Origin: Synechococcus sp. BSA11S
Lineage (GTDB): Bacteria > Cyanobacteriota > Cyanobacteriia > PCC-6307 > Cyanobiaceae
Direction: 5' to 3'
NCBI RefSeq assembly: GCF_014224355.1
Contig: NZ_VNWP01000002.1
Location: 124,001 to 188,000 of the forward strand
DNA length: 64,000 nucleotides
Shown: piece by piece, positions 54,695 through 62,071 of the stretch
Layout: each line of letters opens with the position of its first letter
How positions within the stretch are numbered: position 1 is the first letter of the stretch
The notes under the pieces: model-generated
Seen by the model: only the letters and a program-made list of their open reading frames with translations
The model's database searches: none
Told to the model about the DNA's origin: nothing
Made by a program: the position numbers and the translations under genes

Positions 54695-55921
54695 ATGGTG
54701 CTGGCCTTTCTGGATTGCCCCACCGGCCTGGCCGGCGACATGCTCCTGGCCGCCCTGCTGGATCTGGGGCTGCCTGAGCCGGCGATCCATCGGCCCCTGG
54801 CCCAGCTGGGGCTGGAGGGCCGCTATCGCCTTCACCACCAGGATGGCCGCAGCGGCGGCCTGCGTGGGCGGAGGCTCACGGTGGAGACCCTCGAGGCCGA
54901 CTCTCCCCACCGCTCCTGGGGCAGCCTGCGCCAGACCATCGCCACCAGTGCGCTCGAGCCGCCCCTGCGCGAGCGGGTGCTGGCGGTCTTCAGCCTGCTG
55001 GCGGAGGTGGAGGGGACGGTCCATGGCCATGCCCCGGAGCAGGTGTACTTCCATGAGGTGGGTGCTCTCGATGCCCTGGTGGATGTGGTGGGGGTCTGTG
55101 CCGGCCTCCTGCACTTTGAGGTGGACCGGCTGATCTGCGGGTCTCCCCCTGCCGGCCATGGCAGCGTGGACACCGCCCATGGCCGGCTGCCCCTGCCGGC
55201 GCCGGCGGTGCTGGAGCTGGCCAGCCGCTGTCTCGTTCCCCTGGCGAGCGCTGAGGGTTTCCCTCCCGGGGAGCTCACCACACCCACGGGGCTGGCCCTG
55301 ATGGCTTGCTGGGCCGATCGCTTCGGAGTGGCTCCGGCCCTGGTGCCCTCACGGGTGGGGATCGGCCTGGGCCATCGGGAGCTGGATCGCCCGAACCTGC
55401 TGCGGCTCTGGCTCGCGACACCTTCCCCTGAAAGTGATTCACGCAGCGGGCCTGCGCTGGAAACGGTGCTGCAGCAGCAGGCTCAGATTGATGACGCCAC
55501 CCCCGAAGACCTCGCCTTCGTGGTGGAGGAGCTTCGCCGCGCTGGAGCTCTCGAGGTGTTCACTGCCGCCATTCAGATGAAGAAGGGCCGTCTGGGGGTG
55601 TTGCTCACCGCACTGGCGTGGCCGGATCAGGCCGGTGCTCTGCGCGAGGTCTGGTGGCGCCATGGCACCAGCCTGGGTGTGCGCGAACAGCTGCAGCATC
55701 GCTGGGCCCTGCCTCGCCGCACGCTCAGCCTCAGCACCGATCTGGGGATGGTTCGCCTCAAGCAGGCCGGCGTGCCCGGCGGCCCACCCCGCTACAAAGC
55801 CGAGCACGACGACCTGGCGGCCCTTGCCCGCCGCCATGGCCTCAGCCTCGCCGAGGTGCGCATGGCAGTGGATGACGCCCTGGCGAAGGACAATGCCCTC
55901 GCCCCACCCGAGAGTGGCTGA
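54695..55921 (+). CDS. larC: LarC-like nickel insertion protein (DUF111)
   Basis: LarC inserts nickel into the pincer cofactor of lactate racemase-type enzymes using CTP. The 408-residue protein shows the family start FLDCPTGLAGDMLLAALLDLG, YFHEVGALDALVDVVG, CGSPPAGHGSVDTAHGRLPLPAPA, GELTTPTGLALM and, in the C-terminal half, TPEDLAFVVEELRRAGALEVF. Single uninterrupted frame (some LarC genes are split by a frameshift). larA, larB and larE are not in the window, so either they are elsewhere or the protein serves another nickel or metal process. Its stop overlaps the next ATG by one base. Confidence 0.88.
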   Translation: MVLAFLDCPTGLAGDMLLAALLDLGLPEPAIHRPLAQLGLEGRYRLHHQDGRSGGLRGRRLTVETLEADSPHRSWGSLRQTIATSALEPPLRERVLAVFSLLAEVEGTVHGHAPEQVYFHEVGALDALVDVVGVCAGLLHFEVDRLICGSPPAGHGSVDTAHGRLPLPAPAVLELASRCLVPLASAEGFPPGELTTPTGLALMACWADRFGVAPALVPSRVGIGLGHRELDRPNLLRLWLATPSPESDSRSGPALETVLQQQAQIDDATPEDLAFVVEELRRAGALEVFTAAIQMKKGRLGVLLTALAWPDQAGALREVWWRHGTSLGVREQLQHRWALPRRTLSLSTDLGMVRLKQAGVPGGPPRYKAEHDDLAALARRHGLSLAEVRMAVDDALAKDNALAPPESG

Positions 55922-56988
55922 TGCCCTCCCCCCCGCAGCTGTGGTCGTTGCTGATCACCCGGGCGCAGTCCCTTGCAGCAGGCCTGAAGCGGGTGTCCTG
56001 GCGACTGCCGCCTCTCCCTGGGGGCGCCCGCCTCTGGGTGACACTGTTGAGCCTCGGTTTTCTGCTGGCAGCTCTCAAGGGCAATGGTGAGCAGCTGCTG
56101 GCCCAGCGCCCTGATTCCCAGGGCTGGCTCTGGCTGCTGATCGGGGTGGGGCTGAGTCTGCTCAGCCTGGTGATCAACGGCCTGGCCTGGGCGGTGGGGC
56201 TGCGCTGGTTCAGGCTTCGGCCCCGCTGGGGTCTGAGTGTGAGGGAGTACCTGAGCACCAACCTGCTCAAGTACCTGCCGGGGGGCATCTGGCACCTGGC
56301 GGCGCGCGTGCGCCTGCTCGGCCTGGGCGAGCCACTGCTCGTTGGTCAGGCCAGCCCGGTGGGCACACCCCTGGCCCTGGCGGCAACCCTGCTGGATCCG
56401 CTGCTGGCGGCCAGTGCCGCCCTGGCGATCGCCGCTGTGGCGGGTTGGAGGGTCGGCTGGCCCCTGTTGGGCCTGCTGCCGCTGCTGGTCCTCGCGCCAC
56501 GCTGGTTCCAGCCGCTTCTGCAGCGTCTGGAGCGCTCCCGCGAGCGGCAACTCGCGCGGGCCCAACGAAGTGAAAGTGAGCCTGCGCTCCCTGGCTCAGG
56601 CGGGTTTCTGCTGCCCGGCTATCCGCTTGTGCCGTTGCTGGCTCAGGCCCTGTTCGTCGTCTTTCGCTTTGCGGGATTTGCCGCCTGCGTGCTGGCGTTC
56701 GATCAGCAGCTCTCCCTGGCCTGGGGCGCCTGGCTGCTGGGCTTCTGTCTGGCCTGGACGGCAGGACTGGTGGTGCCGGGCGCCCCAGGGGGACTTGGCG
56801 TGTTCGAGGCGGTGCTTCTGCTTCAGCTCGGGGGTCAGCTGGCGGAAGCGCCCCTGCTGGCCGTGGCGCTCAGCTACCGCCTGGTGGTCACGGCCGCTGA
56901 TCTGCTGGGTGCCCTGACAGCCCGGCTGGATCAGGCCATCGATCGGCAGCACGCCCATGGCGCCCAACCTGAGCAGCACGACGTCTGA
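55921..56988 (+). CDS. Flippase-like integral membrane protein (LPG synthase TM-domain family)
   Basis: A 355-residue protein with about eight transmembrane helices, similar to the AglD/MprF-N-terminal (UPF0104) family. Typical parts: NGLAWAVGLRWFRL, YLSTNLLKYLPGGIWHLAAR with the conserved KYLPG-H core, and VVPGAPGGLGVFEAVLLLQLG. No aminoacyl transferase domain follows, so it is the membrane part alone, a family linked to moving lipids or sugar-lipids. Substrate unknown. The ATG overlaps the larC stop. Confidence 0.8.
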   Translation: MPSPPQLWSLLITRAQSLAAGLKRVSWRLPPLPGGARLWVTLLSLGFLLAALKGNGEQLLAQRPDSQGWLWLLIGVGLSLLSLVINGLAWAVGLRWFRLRPRWGLSVREYLSTNLLKYLPGGIWHLAARVRLLGLGEPLLVGQASPVGTPLALAATLLDPLLAASAALAIAAVAGWRVGWPLLGLLPLLVLAPRWFQPLLQRLERSRERQLARAQRSESEPALPGSGGFLLPGYPLVPLLAQALFVVFRFAGFAACVLAFDQQLSLAWGAWLLGFCLAWTAGLVVPGAPGGLGVFEAVLLLQLGGQLAEAPLLAVALSYRLVVTAADLLGALTARLDQAIDRQHAHGAQPEQHDV

Positions 56989-56999
56989 TCAGCTAGTTC

Positions 57000-57026
57000 G
57001 CAATTGAAGGACCTGTTGAGAATTGC
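57000..57026 (+). promoter_or_regulatory. Inverted repeat upstream of fur
   Basis: GCAATT and AATTGC arms separated by 15 bases containing TTGAGA, a half-site like those of cyanobacterial Fur boxes. It lies just before a TAGGAT -10 candidate (57031-57036), a position suited to autoregulation of fur. Confidence 0.4.
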
Positions 57027-57032
57027 AGGCTA

Positions 57033-57059
57033 GGATCACCCTGACGTACGGGGTGATCC
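57033..57059 (+). promoter_or_regulatory. Perfect 9-bp inverted repeat adjoining the fur start codon
   Basis: GGATCACCC, nine-base spacer, GGGTGATCC; the right arm ends one base before the GTG at 57061. It could be an operator at the transcription start, or in RNA a hairpin that blocks ribosome access to the fur start. Confidence 0.55.
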
Positions 57060-57060
57060 G

Positions 57061-57573
57061 GTGCCATCCCGATCGCCGGCAGGGTCGCAGTCCCGCTCCG
57101 CCTCAGCCGCCACCATTCCTGCCAGCACAAGTCCGGCCACGGAGCTGCGCTCCAGCCTGCATGGGAGAGGCCAGCGGCTCACGCCCCAGCGGCAGAAGGT
57201 GCTCACGCTGTTCGAGCGGATCGGTGAAGGCAGTCACCTCAGCGCCGAGGAAGTCCATCAGCGCCTCCTGCGTGCGGACGAACGGGTGTCTCTGGCCACC
57301 GTGTACCGCACCCTGCGGTTGCTCAGTTCGATGGAGCTGCTGCGGGAACTGGAATTGCCCGAAGGGGGGCGTCGCTTCGAGCTGGCCAGTGATGCCCACC
57401 GCGATCACCATCACCTGGTCTGTGTGGGTTGCGGGCGCACCGAGGAGTTCGAGAGTGCCGTGGTGCTGGCGGAAGGCCGCCAGGCCGCCAGCAGTCTTGG
57501 CTTCCGCCTGATCGAGTGCGTGCTCAACGTGAGGGCTTTGTGTCCTCGCTGCGCCGCCGGCGAACCCGCCTGA
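57061..57573 (+). CDS. fur: Fur-family metalloregulator
   Basis: A 170-residue winged-helix repressor. After a 30-residue Ser/Ala-rich extension, the DNA-binding domain contains RLTPQRQKVLTLFERIGEG, HLSAEEVHQRLL and the recognition helix VSLATVYRTLRLL. The C-terminal dimerisation domain has the metal residues HRDHHHLVCVGCG and CPRC (Cys121, Cys124, Cys161, Cys164 as structural zinc). Iron sensing (Fur) is favoured over Zur or PerR because a Crp-family regulator and the FutAB iron importer lie just downstream, but the sequence alone does not decide. Start is GTG 57061; no other start exists before the domain. Confidence 0.85.
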   Translation: MPSRSPAGSQSRSASAATIPASTSPATELRSSLHGRGQRLTPQRQKVLTLFERIGEGSHLSAEEVHQRLLRADERVSLATVYRTLRLLSSMELLRELELPEGGRRFELASDAHRDHHHLVCVGCGRTEEFESAVVLAEGRQAASSLGFRLIECVLNVRALCPRCAAGEPA

Positions 57574-57832
57574 GCGGGGGGTGGTTGGCCCCGTGGGCAG
57601 TGAGAGCGGCGAGAAGGGTGGCGCGATCGCCGTGGAGCCTGAGCATCGCAGTGGTGCGGCAACGACCTGAGGCTGGGCCCAGCCGGGGCGGGCCGGCGCC
57701 CCAGGGGGCACGACTGCAGGCGTGAAAAGGCACATCCCGGCGACGCTTCCACGACGGTCTGCGCCCGGGCCGGGGCTTTCAACAATGGGAGTTATTGAGA
57801 ACAGATTGCAAAAAGGGGCCTCCACTGATTAG

Positions 57833-57851
57833 ATTGCGAGTCATTCGCAAT
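57833..57851 (+). promoter_or_regulatory. Perfect 7-5-7 palindrome, candidate Fur box for the Crp-family gene
   Basis: ATTGCGA-GTCAT-TCGCAAT, 12 bases before the GTG start at 57864. It resembles the 19-bp cyanobacterial Fur box (ATTGAGA-N5-TCTCAAT) in size and outer bases. A partial second copy (ATTGAGA...ATTGCAA) lies about 40 bases further upstream. Confidence 0.6.
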
Positions 57852-57863
57852 AGCGTCTGTTCC

Positions 57864-58460
57864 GTGAGCTTCCGTTTCCTGCCCGAGCAGCCCCTCTCCT
57901 GCGTGCGGATGCCGGCCGGCCAGACCGCGCTGCTTGACCCCACCCGCCGCCCCGGTGGCAGTTCCATCGAGGTGCTGGAAGGCATCGCCCGCGTCTACTG
58001 CCCCTGCGAGGAGACCGAGAGCATGACTCTCGCTTTCCTCCAGCCTGGTGATCAGCTCCGCACCGATCGGCTCTGCAGTGAAGGGGTCTGCGTGGAGGCC
58101 CTCACTCCGCTCAGCTTCCGCTCGGAGGTGGAGCCGGCCGGTGAGACCGGCTTCGATGCGGTGAACGAATGGACCTTGCAGCTGCTGCGGATCCGCCATC
58201 TCGGCTCAGCGGAGCAGCGGCTTCATGCCCTGTTCGGGCTGCTGGTGCGTCGTCTCGGGCGACGCTGCGGACCCTGGTGTGATCTGCCCTTCCGCCTCAC
58301 CCACGAACGCATCGGTGAGTTGATCGGCACCACCCGCGTCACCACCACCCGATTGATCTCCAGGATCCGCCAGGCCCAGCTGCTGGAAGCCCCTGCGGGC
58401 GAACCCGGCCTGCGCCTGGCGCCTTCCCTGGTGGAATCCGCTCCCCTGGCCGCCGCCTGA
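57864..58460 (+). CDS. Crp/Fnr family transcriptional regulator, iron-linked by context
   Basis: A 198-residue regulator. The N-terminal cyclic-nucleotide-like beta barrel is short and degenerate (RMPAGQTALLD to FLQPGDQLRTD), with no canonical cAMP-binding RxS motif and no Fe-S cysteine set. A dimer helix (DAVNEWTLQLLRIRHLGSAE) leads to a winged helix with FRLTHERIGELIGTTRVTTTR as helix-turn-helix. Start is GTG 57864, giving SFRFLPEQPLSC; the frame is open to 57795 but that would run through the palindrome. Placement between fur and futAB recalls IdiB, the iron-responsive Crp-type activator of idiA in Synechococcus. Confidence 0.82.
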   Translation: MSFRFLPEQPLSCVRMPAGQTALLDPTRRPGGSSIEVLEGIARVYCPCEETESMTLAFLQPGDQLRTDRLCSEGVCVEALTPLSFRSEVEPAGETGFDAVNEWTLQLLRIRHLGSAEQRLHALFGLLVRRLGRRCGPWCDLPFRLTHERIGELIGTTRVTTTRLISRIRQAQLLEAPAGEPGLRLAPSLVESAPLAAA

Positions 58461-58465
58461 TCCCC

Positions 58466-59467
58466 CTGCCCACGCCGGCCCCGCCACCACCCCCGCTCCT
58501 GCCCTGCCCGCTCACGGCCGGCTGGGAGCTGGTCGCCCACGCGGTCCTTCCGTCTCAGGGAGTCGATGGACGACGCCTGGGGGGGTTCTCCGCTGCGGCC
58601 ACCGATCCCCACGATGGGCGCCTCTGGTTGCTCAGCGACCGTGCGGAGCCCGAACTGCTGCCCATCTGGGACCTGGCCAGCCTCGGCCGGCGCCCTCTGC
58701 GTATCGGTGATCGTCTGCCCCTGCGCCCCAGCGCAGGGGATCGCTTCCCGGTGCCCCTGGACGGCGAAGGCCTGGTGCTTGAGGGTTCCGACGCCTGGAT
58801 CGTGAGCGAGGAGCGTCGCAGCGCTGATCGGCCCGCTCAGCTGCTCCGTTTCGATCGTGGCAGTGGCCGGCTGCGTCAGGCTCTGCCTCTGCCTCCGGCG
58901 TGGAGGGCAGCCCCTGACCAGGGCCTCGGCGCCAACCAGGGCCCGGAATCGCTCACACGCCTCCCGGGCGCTCCCCTGGTCCTGCTGCTGGCGGCGGAGC
59001 GCCCCTTGCTTCAGGACCCCCCCGATCAGCTGCGTCTGCTCAAGCACGGACCCGATGGCTTCCGGCCGGCGGGGGCACTGCGCCTGTCTCTGCCAGGTCC
59101 TCACTGGGGGCTCACCGAGCTGCTCGCCCTTCCGAGCGGTGGTCTGCTCGGACTGGTGCGAGGATTTGAGCCCCCCGCCCGCTGGTGGGCCCAGCTGCTG
59201 CAGCTGCCTTCCCCGGAAGCGGCCGGTTCGGTGCAGCGTCCACTCATGCGCTGGGATCTGCTGGCCACGGGACTTCCCCCCGACAACTGGGAGGGACTGG
59301 TTATGGGGCCTCCCCTGCCGGATGGCCGTCCCACAGTGCTGCTGGTGAGCGACGACAATTTCAGCCCCCTGCAGGCCAGCCGCCTGGCCCGCCTTGCCCC
59401 ACGCCGGCAACCCGGCTGCAGCGATGGCTCAGTCGCGGCTCTCGAGGGTGGGGATCAGGGCCAGTGA
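58466..59467 (+). CDS. Esterase-like/phytase-like family protein with non-canonical start
   Basis: A roughly 330-residue beta-propeller-like protein of the phytase-like (esterase-like) family. The family N-terminus is readable upstream of any ATG, GTG or TTG: GWELVAHAVLPSQGVDGRRL followed by GGFSAAATDPHDGRLWLLSD. The first standard start, TTG 58628, would cut into this conserved block. CTG at 58466, or CTG 58457 overlapping the Crp stop, are the only candidates. Later segments GPESLTRLPGAPLVLLLAAE and NWEGLVMGPPLPDGRPTVLL and LVSDDNFSPLQASRL are typical. Its last 39 bases overlap the convergent futB. Confidence 0.68.
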   Translation: MPTPAPPPPPLLPCPLTAGWELVAHAVLPSQGVDGRRLGGFSAAATDPHDGRLWLLSDRAEPELLPIWDLASLGRRPLRIGDRLPLRPSAGDRFPVPLDGEGLVLEGSDAWIVSEERRSADRPAQLLRFDRGSGRLRQALPLPPAWRAAPDQGLGANQGPESLTRLPGAPLVLLLAAERPLLQDPPDQLRLLKHGPDGFRPAGALRLSLPGPHWGLTELLALPSGGLLGLVRGFEPPARWWAQLLQLPSPEAAGSVQRPLMRWDLLATGLPPDNWEGLVMGPPLPDGRPTVLLVSDDNFSPLQASRLARLAPRRQPGCSDGSVAALEGGDQGQ

Positions 59468-60979
59468 GGCCACCATCCCCAGGGTCATGATGATCAGGGC
59501 CGGGGCCATCGCCGCACCAACCCGCTCATCACTGGCGTACTGGAAGACACGCACGGCCAGGGTGTCGAAATCGAACGGACGCAGGGAGAGTGTCAGCGGC
59601 AGTTCCTTCACCACATCCACGAACACCATCAACCCGCCCACCAGCACCGGACCGCGCAGCAGGGGCAGGTGAACCCGCCGCAGCACCTGGGTCCAGCTGC
59701 AACCCAGACTGGTGGCCGACTCATCGATGCTGGGGGGTATCCGCTCCAGGCCGGCGTCGAGGCCCTGCTTGGCCACGGCCATGAAGCGCACCCCATAGCC
59801 CCAGAGCAGCAGCAGCAGTGGGCTGAGCAACCAGGGACCCCCCAGCAGCATCAGACCCAGAGCCAGGACGCTGCCCGGAACGGCGTAGCCCATCCCCGCC
59901 AGGAAACTGAGCTGCCGCACCAGCAGACGCGGGCTCCAGCGGCGGATGATCGCCAGCAGCAGGGCCGCCACGCCGGTGAGCAGTGTGGCCACCAGCGCCA
60001 GGGCGAGGCTCCGGCCCGCCAGGACCAGCTGCTCACCCAGCGGTTCCTCCAGCAGGTTGCGCCAACCTTCCGTCACCCAGACCAGTGGAATGACCAGCAC
60101 CAGAAGGGGTGGAAGGGCTGACACCAGCTGGGCCAGCAGCGCCCGCCAGCCCTGCAACACGTAGGCCTGCGCCTCGCCACTCGAGGAACCCAGATTCCAG
60201 CGCCGACTGCGCCGACGCAGGGAACGCTCGGCGGCCACAAGGATCACGACGATCCCCAGGGCGATCAGTGAGAGCAACGCCGCCCCGCGGGGATCACCTT
60301 CCACTTGCCAGCGATCGAGGATGCCCGCCGAGAGGCTGGGAACCCCCAGCAGCCGCACAGCCCCCAGTTCATTCACCACCTCCATCGCGCTCAGGGCCAC
60401 CCCGGCTCCGATCGCCGGCAGGGCGATGGGCAGCGCGACCCGCCGGAACGCCTGCCAGGGCCCCACGCCCAGGCTGCGGCTGGCTTCCAGCAACTGGCCA
60501 CCGGTGATCGAGAAACTTTCGGTGCTCAGCAGAAAGACATAGGTGTAATTGCCCAGAGCGAGGAGCAGCACAGCCCAGCCCAGACCGTGGATGCGCAGGC
60601 CATGGCTGCTGCCCCAGTCGATCAGGCTGGCCGCCAGCAGATAAGCCGGAAAGGCCAGCGGCAGCAACTGGGCCATGCGCAACCAGCGCCGACCGGGAAA
60701 GCGGCAGGCCGCCGTGAGCCAGCCGATGGCGGTGCCCATCACGGCACCGCAGACCCCCTCTCCAAGCACCAGCACCAGGGTGCCGCGAATCTGATCCGCA
60801 CCATCGAAGCCCAGACCCAGCCCCCCCAGCAGCGAGGGCTGCATGACGGCATCGCCGAACAACGCAGCCAGCGGCAGCAGAGCCAGCACAACAATCACCA
60901 CCACCATGGCGGTGAGCGCCGGACGGCTGGAGGGGTTGACCTGCGCGAGCGGGCGTGGGGCGAGCAGGGTCACTTCCAC
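59429..60979 (-). CDS. futB: Ferric iron ABC transporter permease (FutB-like)
   Basis: A 516-residue fused double permease of the ThiP/AfuB type with about twelve transmembrane helices. Each half carries an EAA-type loop: EASRSLGVGPWQAFRRVALPIALPAI and DESATSLGCSWTQVLRRVHLPLLRGP (each shown in family position). It imports Fe3+ across the plasma membrane using an ATPase (FutC) not encoded here. Its start overlaps the futA stop region by ten bases. Iron is inferred from the futA neighbour. Confidence 0.9.
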   Translation of the reverse strand: MEVTLLAPRPLAQVNPSSRPALTAMVVVIVVLALLPLAALFGDAVMQPSLLGGLGLGFDGADQIRGTLVLVLGEGVCGAVMGTAIGWLTAACRFPGRRWLRMAQLLPLAFPAYLLAASLIDWGSSHGLRIHGLGWAVLLLALGNYTYVFLLSTESFSITGGQLLEASRSLGVGPWQAFRRVALPIALPAIGAGVALSAMEVVNELGAVRLLGVPSLSAGILDRWQVEGDPRGAALLSLIALGIVVILVAAERSLRRRSRRWNLGSSSGEAQAYVLQGWRALLAQLVSALPPLLVLVIPLVWVTEGWRNLLEEPLGEQLVLAGRSLALALVATLLTGVAALLLAIIRRWSPRLLVRQLSFLAGMGYAVPGSVLALGLMLLGGPWLLSPLLLLLWGYGVRFMAVAKQGLDAGLERIPPSIDESATSLGCSWTQVLRRVHLPLLRGPVLVGGLMVFVDVVKELPLTLSLRPFDFDTLAVRVFQYASDERVGAAMAPALIIMTLGMVASLALIPTLESRD

Positions 60980-62013
60980 CCAGTTTCCGCCATCAGCGCG
61001 CTGGCCTCTCGGTTGCCGCTGGCCAGTTGATCCGCACTGACCGGCGAAGGCTGAAAGTTGCCGAAGCCATTGAGGATCGGGTTTTCCCCGAAGCCCTGCA
61101 GCGGGTATTCATTGTTGGCGGCCGCATAGCCCTTGCCTGAGCTCGGGGAGGCCAGAAATTCGATCAACCGGGTGGCCGCCTCGGGGTTGCTGGCATGGCG
61201 GGTGACACCGGCGGCGGTGATGTTCACGTGGGTGGGGGATGGGAACACCACCTTGATCTTCTGCGCCAGGGCTTTGTCCTCCGGTTTGGCCTCGCTGGAG
61301 AGCATGCGCGCCAGGTAGTACTGGTTGGCCACGGTCACCCCGCACTCACCACGGCCGACCGCCCGCAGCATCGGGGTGTCGCTGGTGAAGAAGGGTGGTT
61401 TCACATTGGCCACCAGGCCCTCCAGCCAGCTTCTGGTGGCGGCGGCTCCCTGTTGCTGGAGGATGTCGGCCACCAGTGACTGGTTGTAGACGCTGGCCCG
61501 GTTGCGCAGGCAGAGCTTGCCCTTCAGTTCCGGCTTGGCCAGATCGGCGTAGCTGTTCAGGCTGGAGGGGTCCACCAGGGCAGGGTTCACCATGATCGGC
61601 CTGGCGCGGCGGGTGAGGGCGTACCAGCTGCCGGCTGGATCCCGCAGGTTGGCAGGCACGTCGCGGTTGAGGGCCTCGGAGCTGATCGGCTGGAACAGCT
61701 CGTCCTGGCGGGCACGCTGAATCCTGGCGGCGTCCACCAGCACCAGCACATCAGCGGGGCTGTTCTCCCCTTCGCTCTTGAGGCGCACGATCAATTCATC
61801 GTCCTTGCCCTCGAGCAGGTTCACCTTGATGCCGGTCTCGGCTGTGAACTGCTTGTAAAGCTCCTTGTCGGTGTTGTAGTGGCGGCCGGAGTAGATGTTC
61901 ACTTCCCCGTCTGACTTCTGCGGCGCTGCGCAACCAGTGAGGACGGCCAGGCCGAGCGCTCCGGCGAGGGCGAGCGCCCTGGAGCGAATCAGGGGGGGAC
62001 GATGCTGAGTCAC
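60970..62013 (-). CDS. futA: Ferric iron-binding lipoprotein (FutA/IdiA-like)
   Basis: Periplasmic Fe3+-binding protein of the FutA/IdiA family; some members also protect photosystem II under iron stress. The 347-residue precursor has a lipobox LTGC with Cys28. The binding residues of the family are recognisable: GRHYNTDKELYKQFTAETGI with Tyr near the N-terminus, WYALTRRARPIMVNP, and the Tyr pair in VANQYYLARML. The start is GTG 62013. Divergent from the P-loop fusion gene with 58 bases between. A clear Fur box is not seen in that gap. Confidence 0.92.
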   Translation of the reverse strand: MTQHRPPLIRSRALALAGALGLAVLTGCAAPQKSDGEVNIYSGRHYNTDKELYKQFTAETGIKVNLLEGKDDELIVRLKSEGENSPADVLVLVDAARIQRARQDELFQPISSEALNRDVPANLRDPAGSWYALTRRARPIMVNPALVDPSSLNSYADLAKPELKGKLCLRNRASVYNQSLVADILQQQGAAATRSWLEGLVANVKPPFFTSDTPMLRAVGRGECGVTVANQYYLARMLSSEAKPEDKALAQKIKVVFPSPTHVNITAAGVTRHASNPEAATRLIEFLASPSSGKGYAAANNEYPLQGFGENPILNGFGNFQPSPVSADQLASGNREASALMAETGWK

Positions 62014-62071
62014 GGACGAAAACTGATCGAGCAGGCAAGGTACGGAGCCGGCCCATGGCCTCCGCGTTCAA

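Noticed and set aside
58566-58805. ATG-started frame that might supply a start for the esterase-like gene by frameshift
   Set aside because: It would replace the conserved GGFSAAATDP block with unrelated sequence; the CTG-start reading fits the family better.
58223-59410. 395-codon minus-strand frame opposite the esterase-like gene
   Set aside because: Gln/Arg/Gly-rich, without motif; the plus-strand frame carries clear family motifs.
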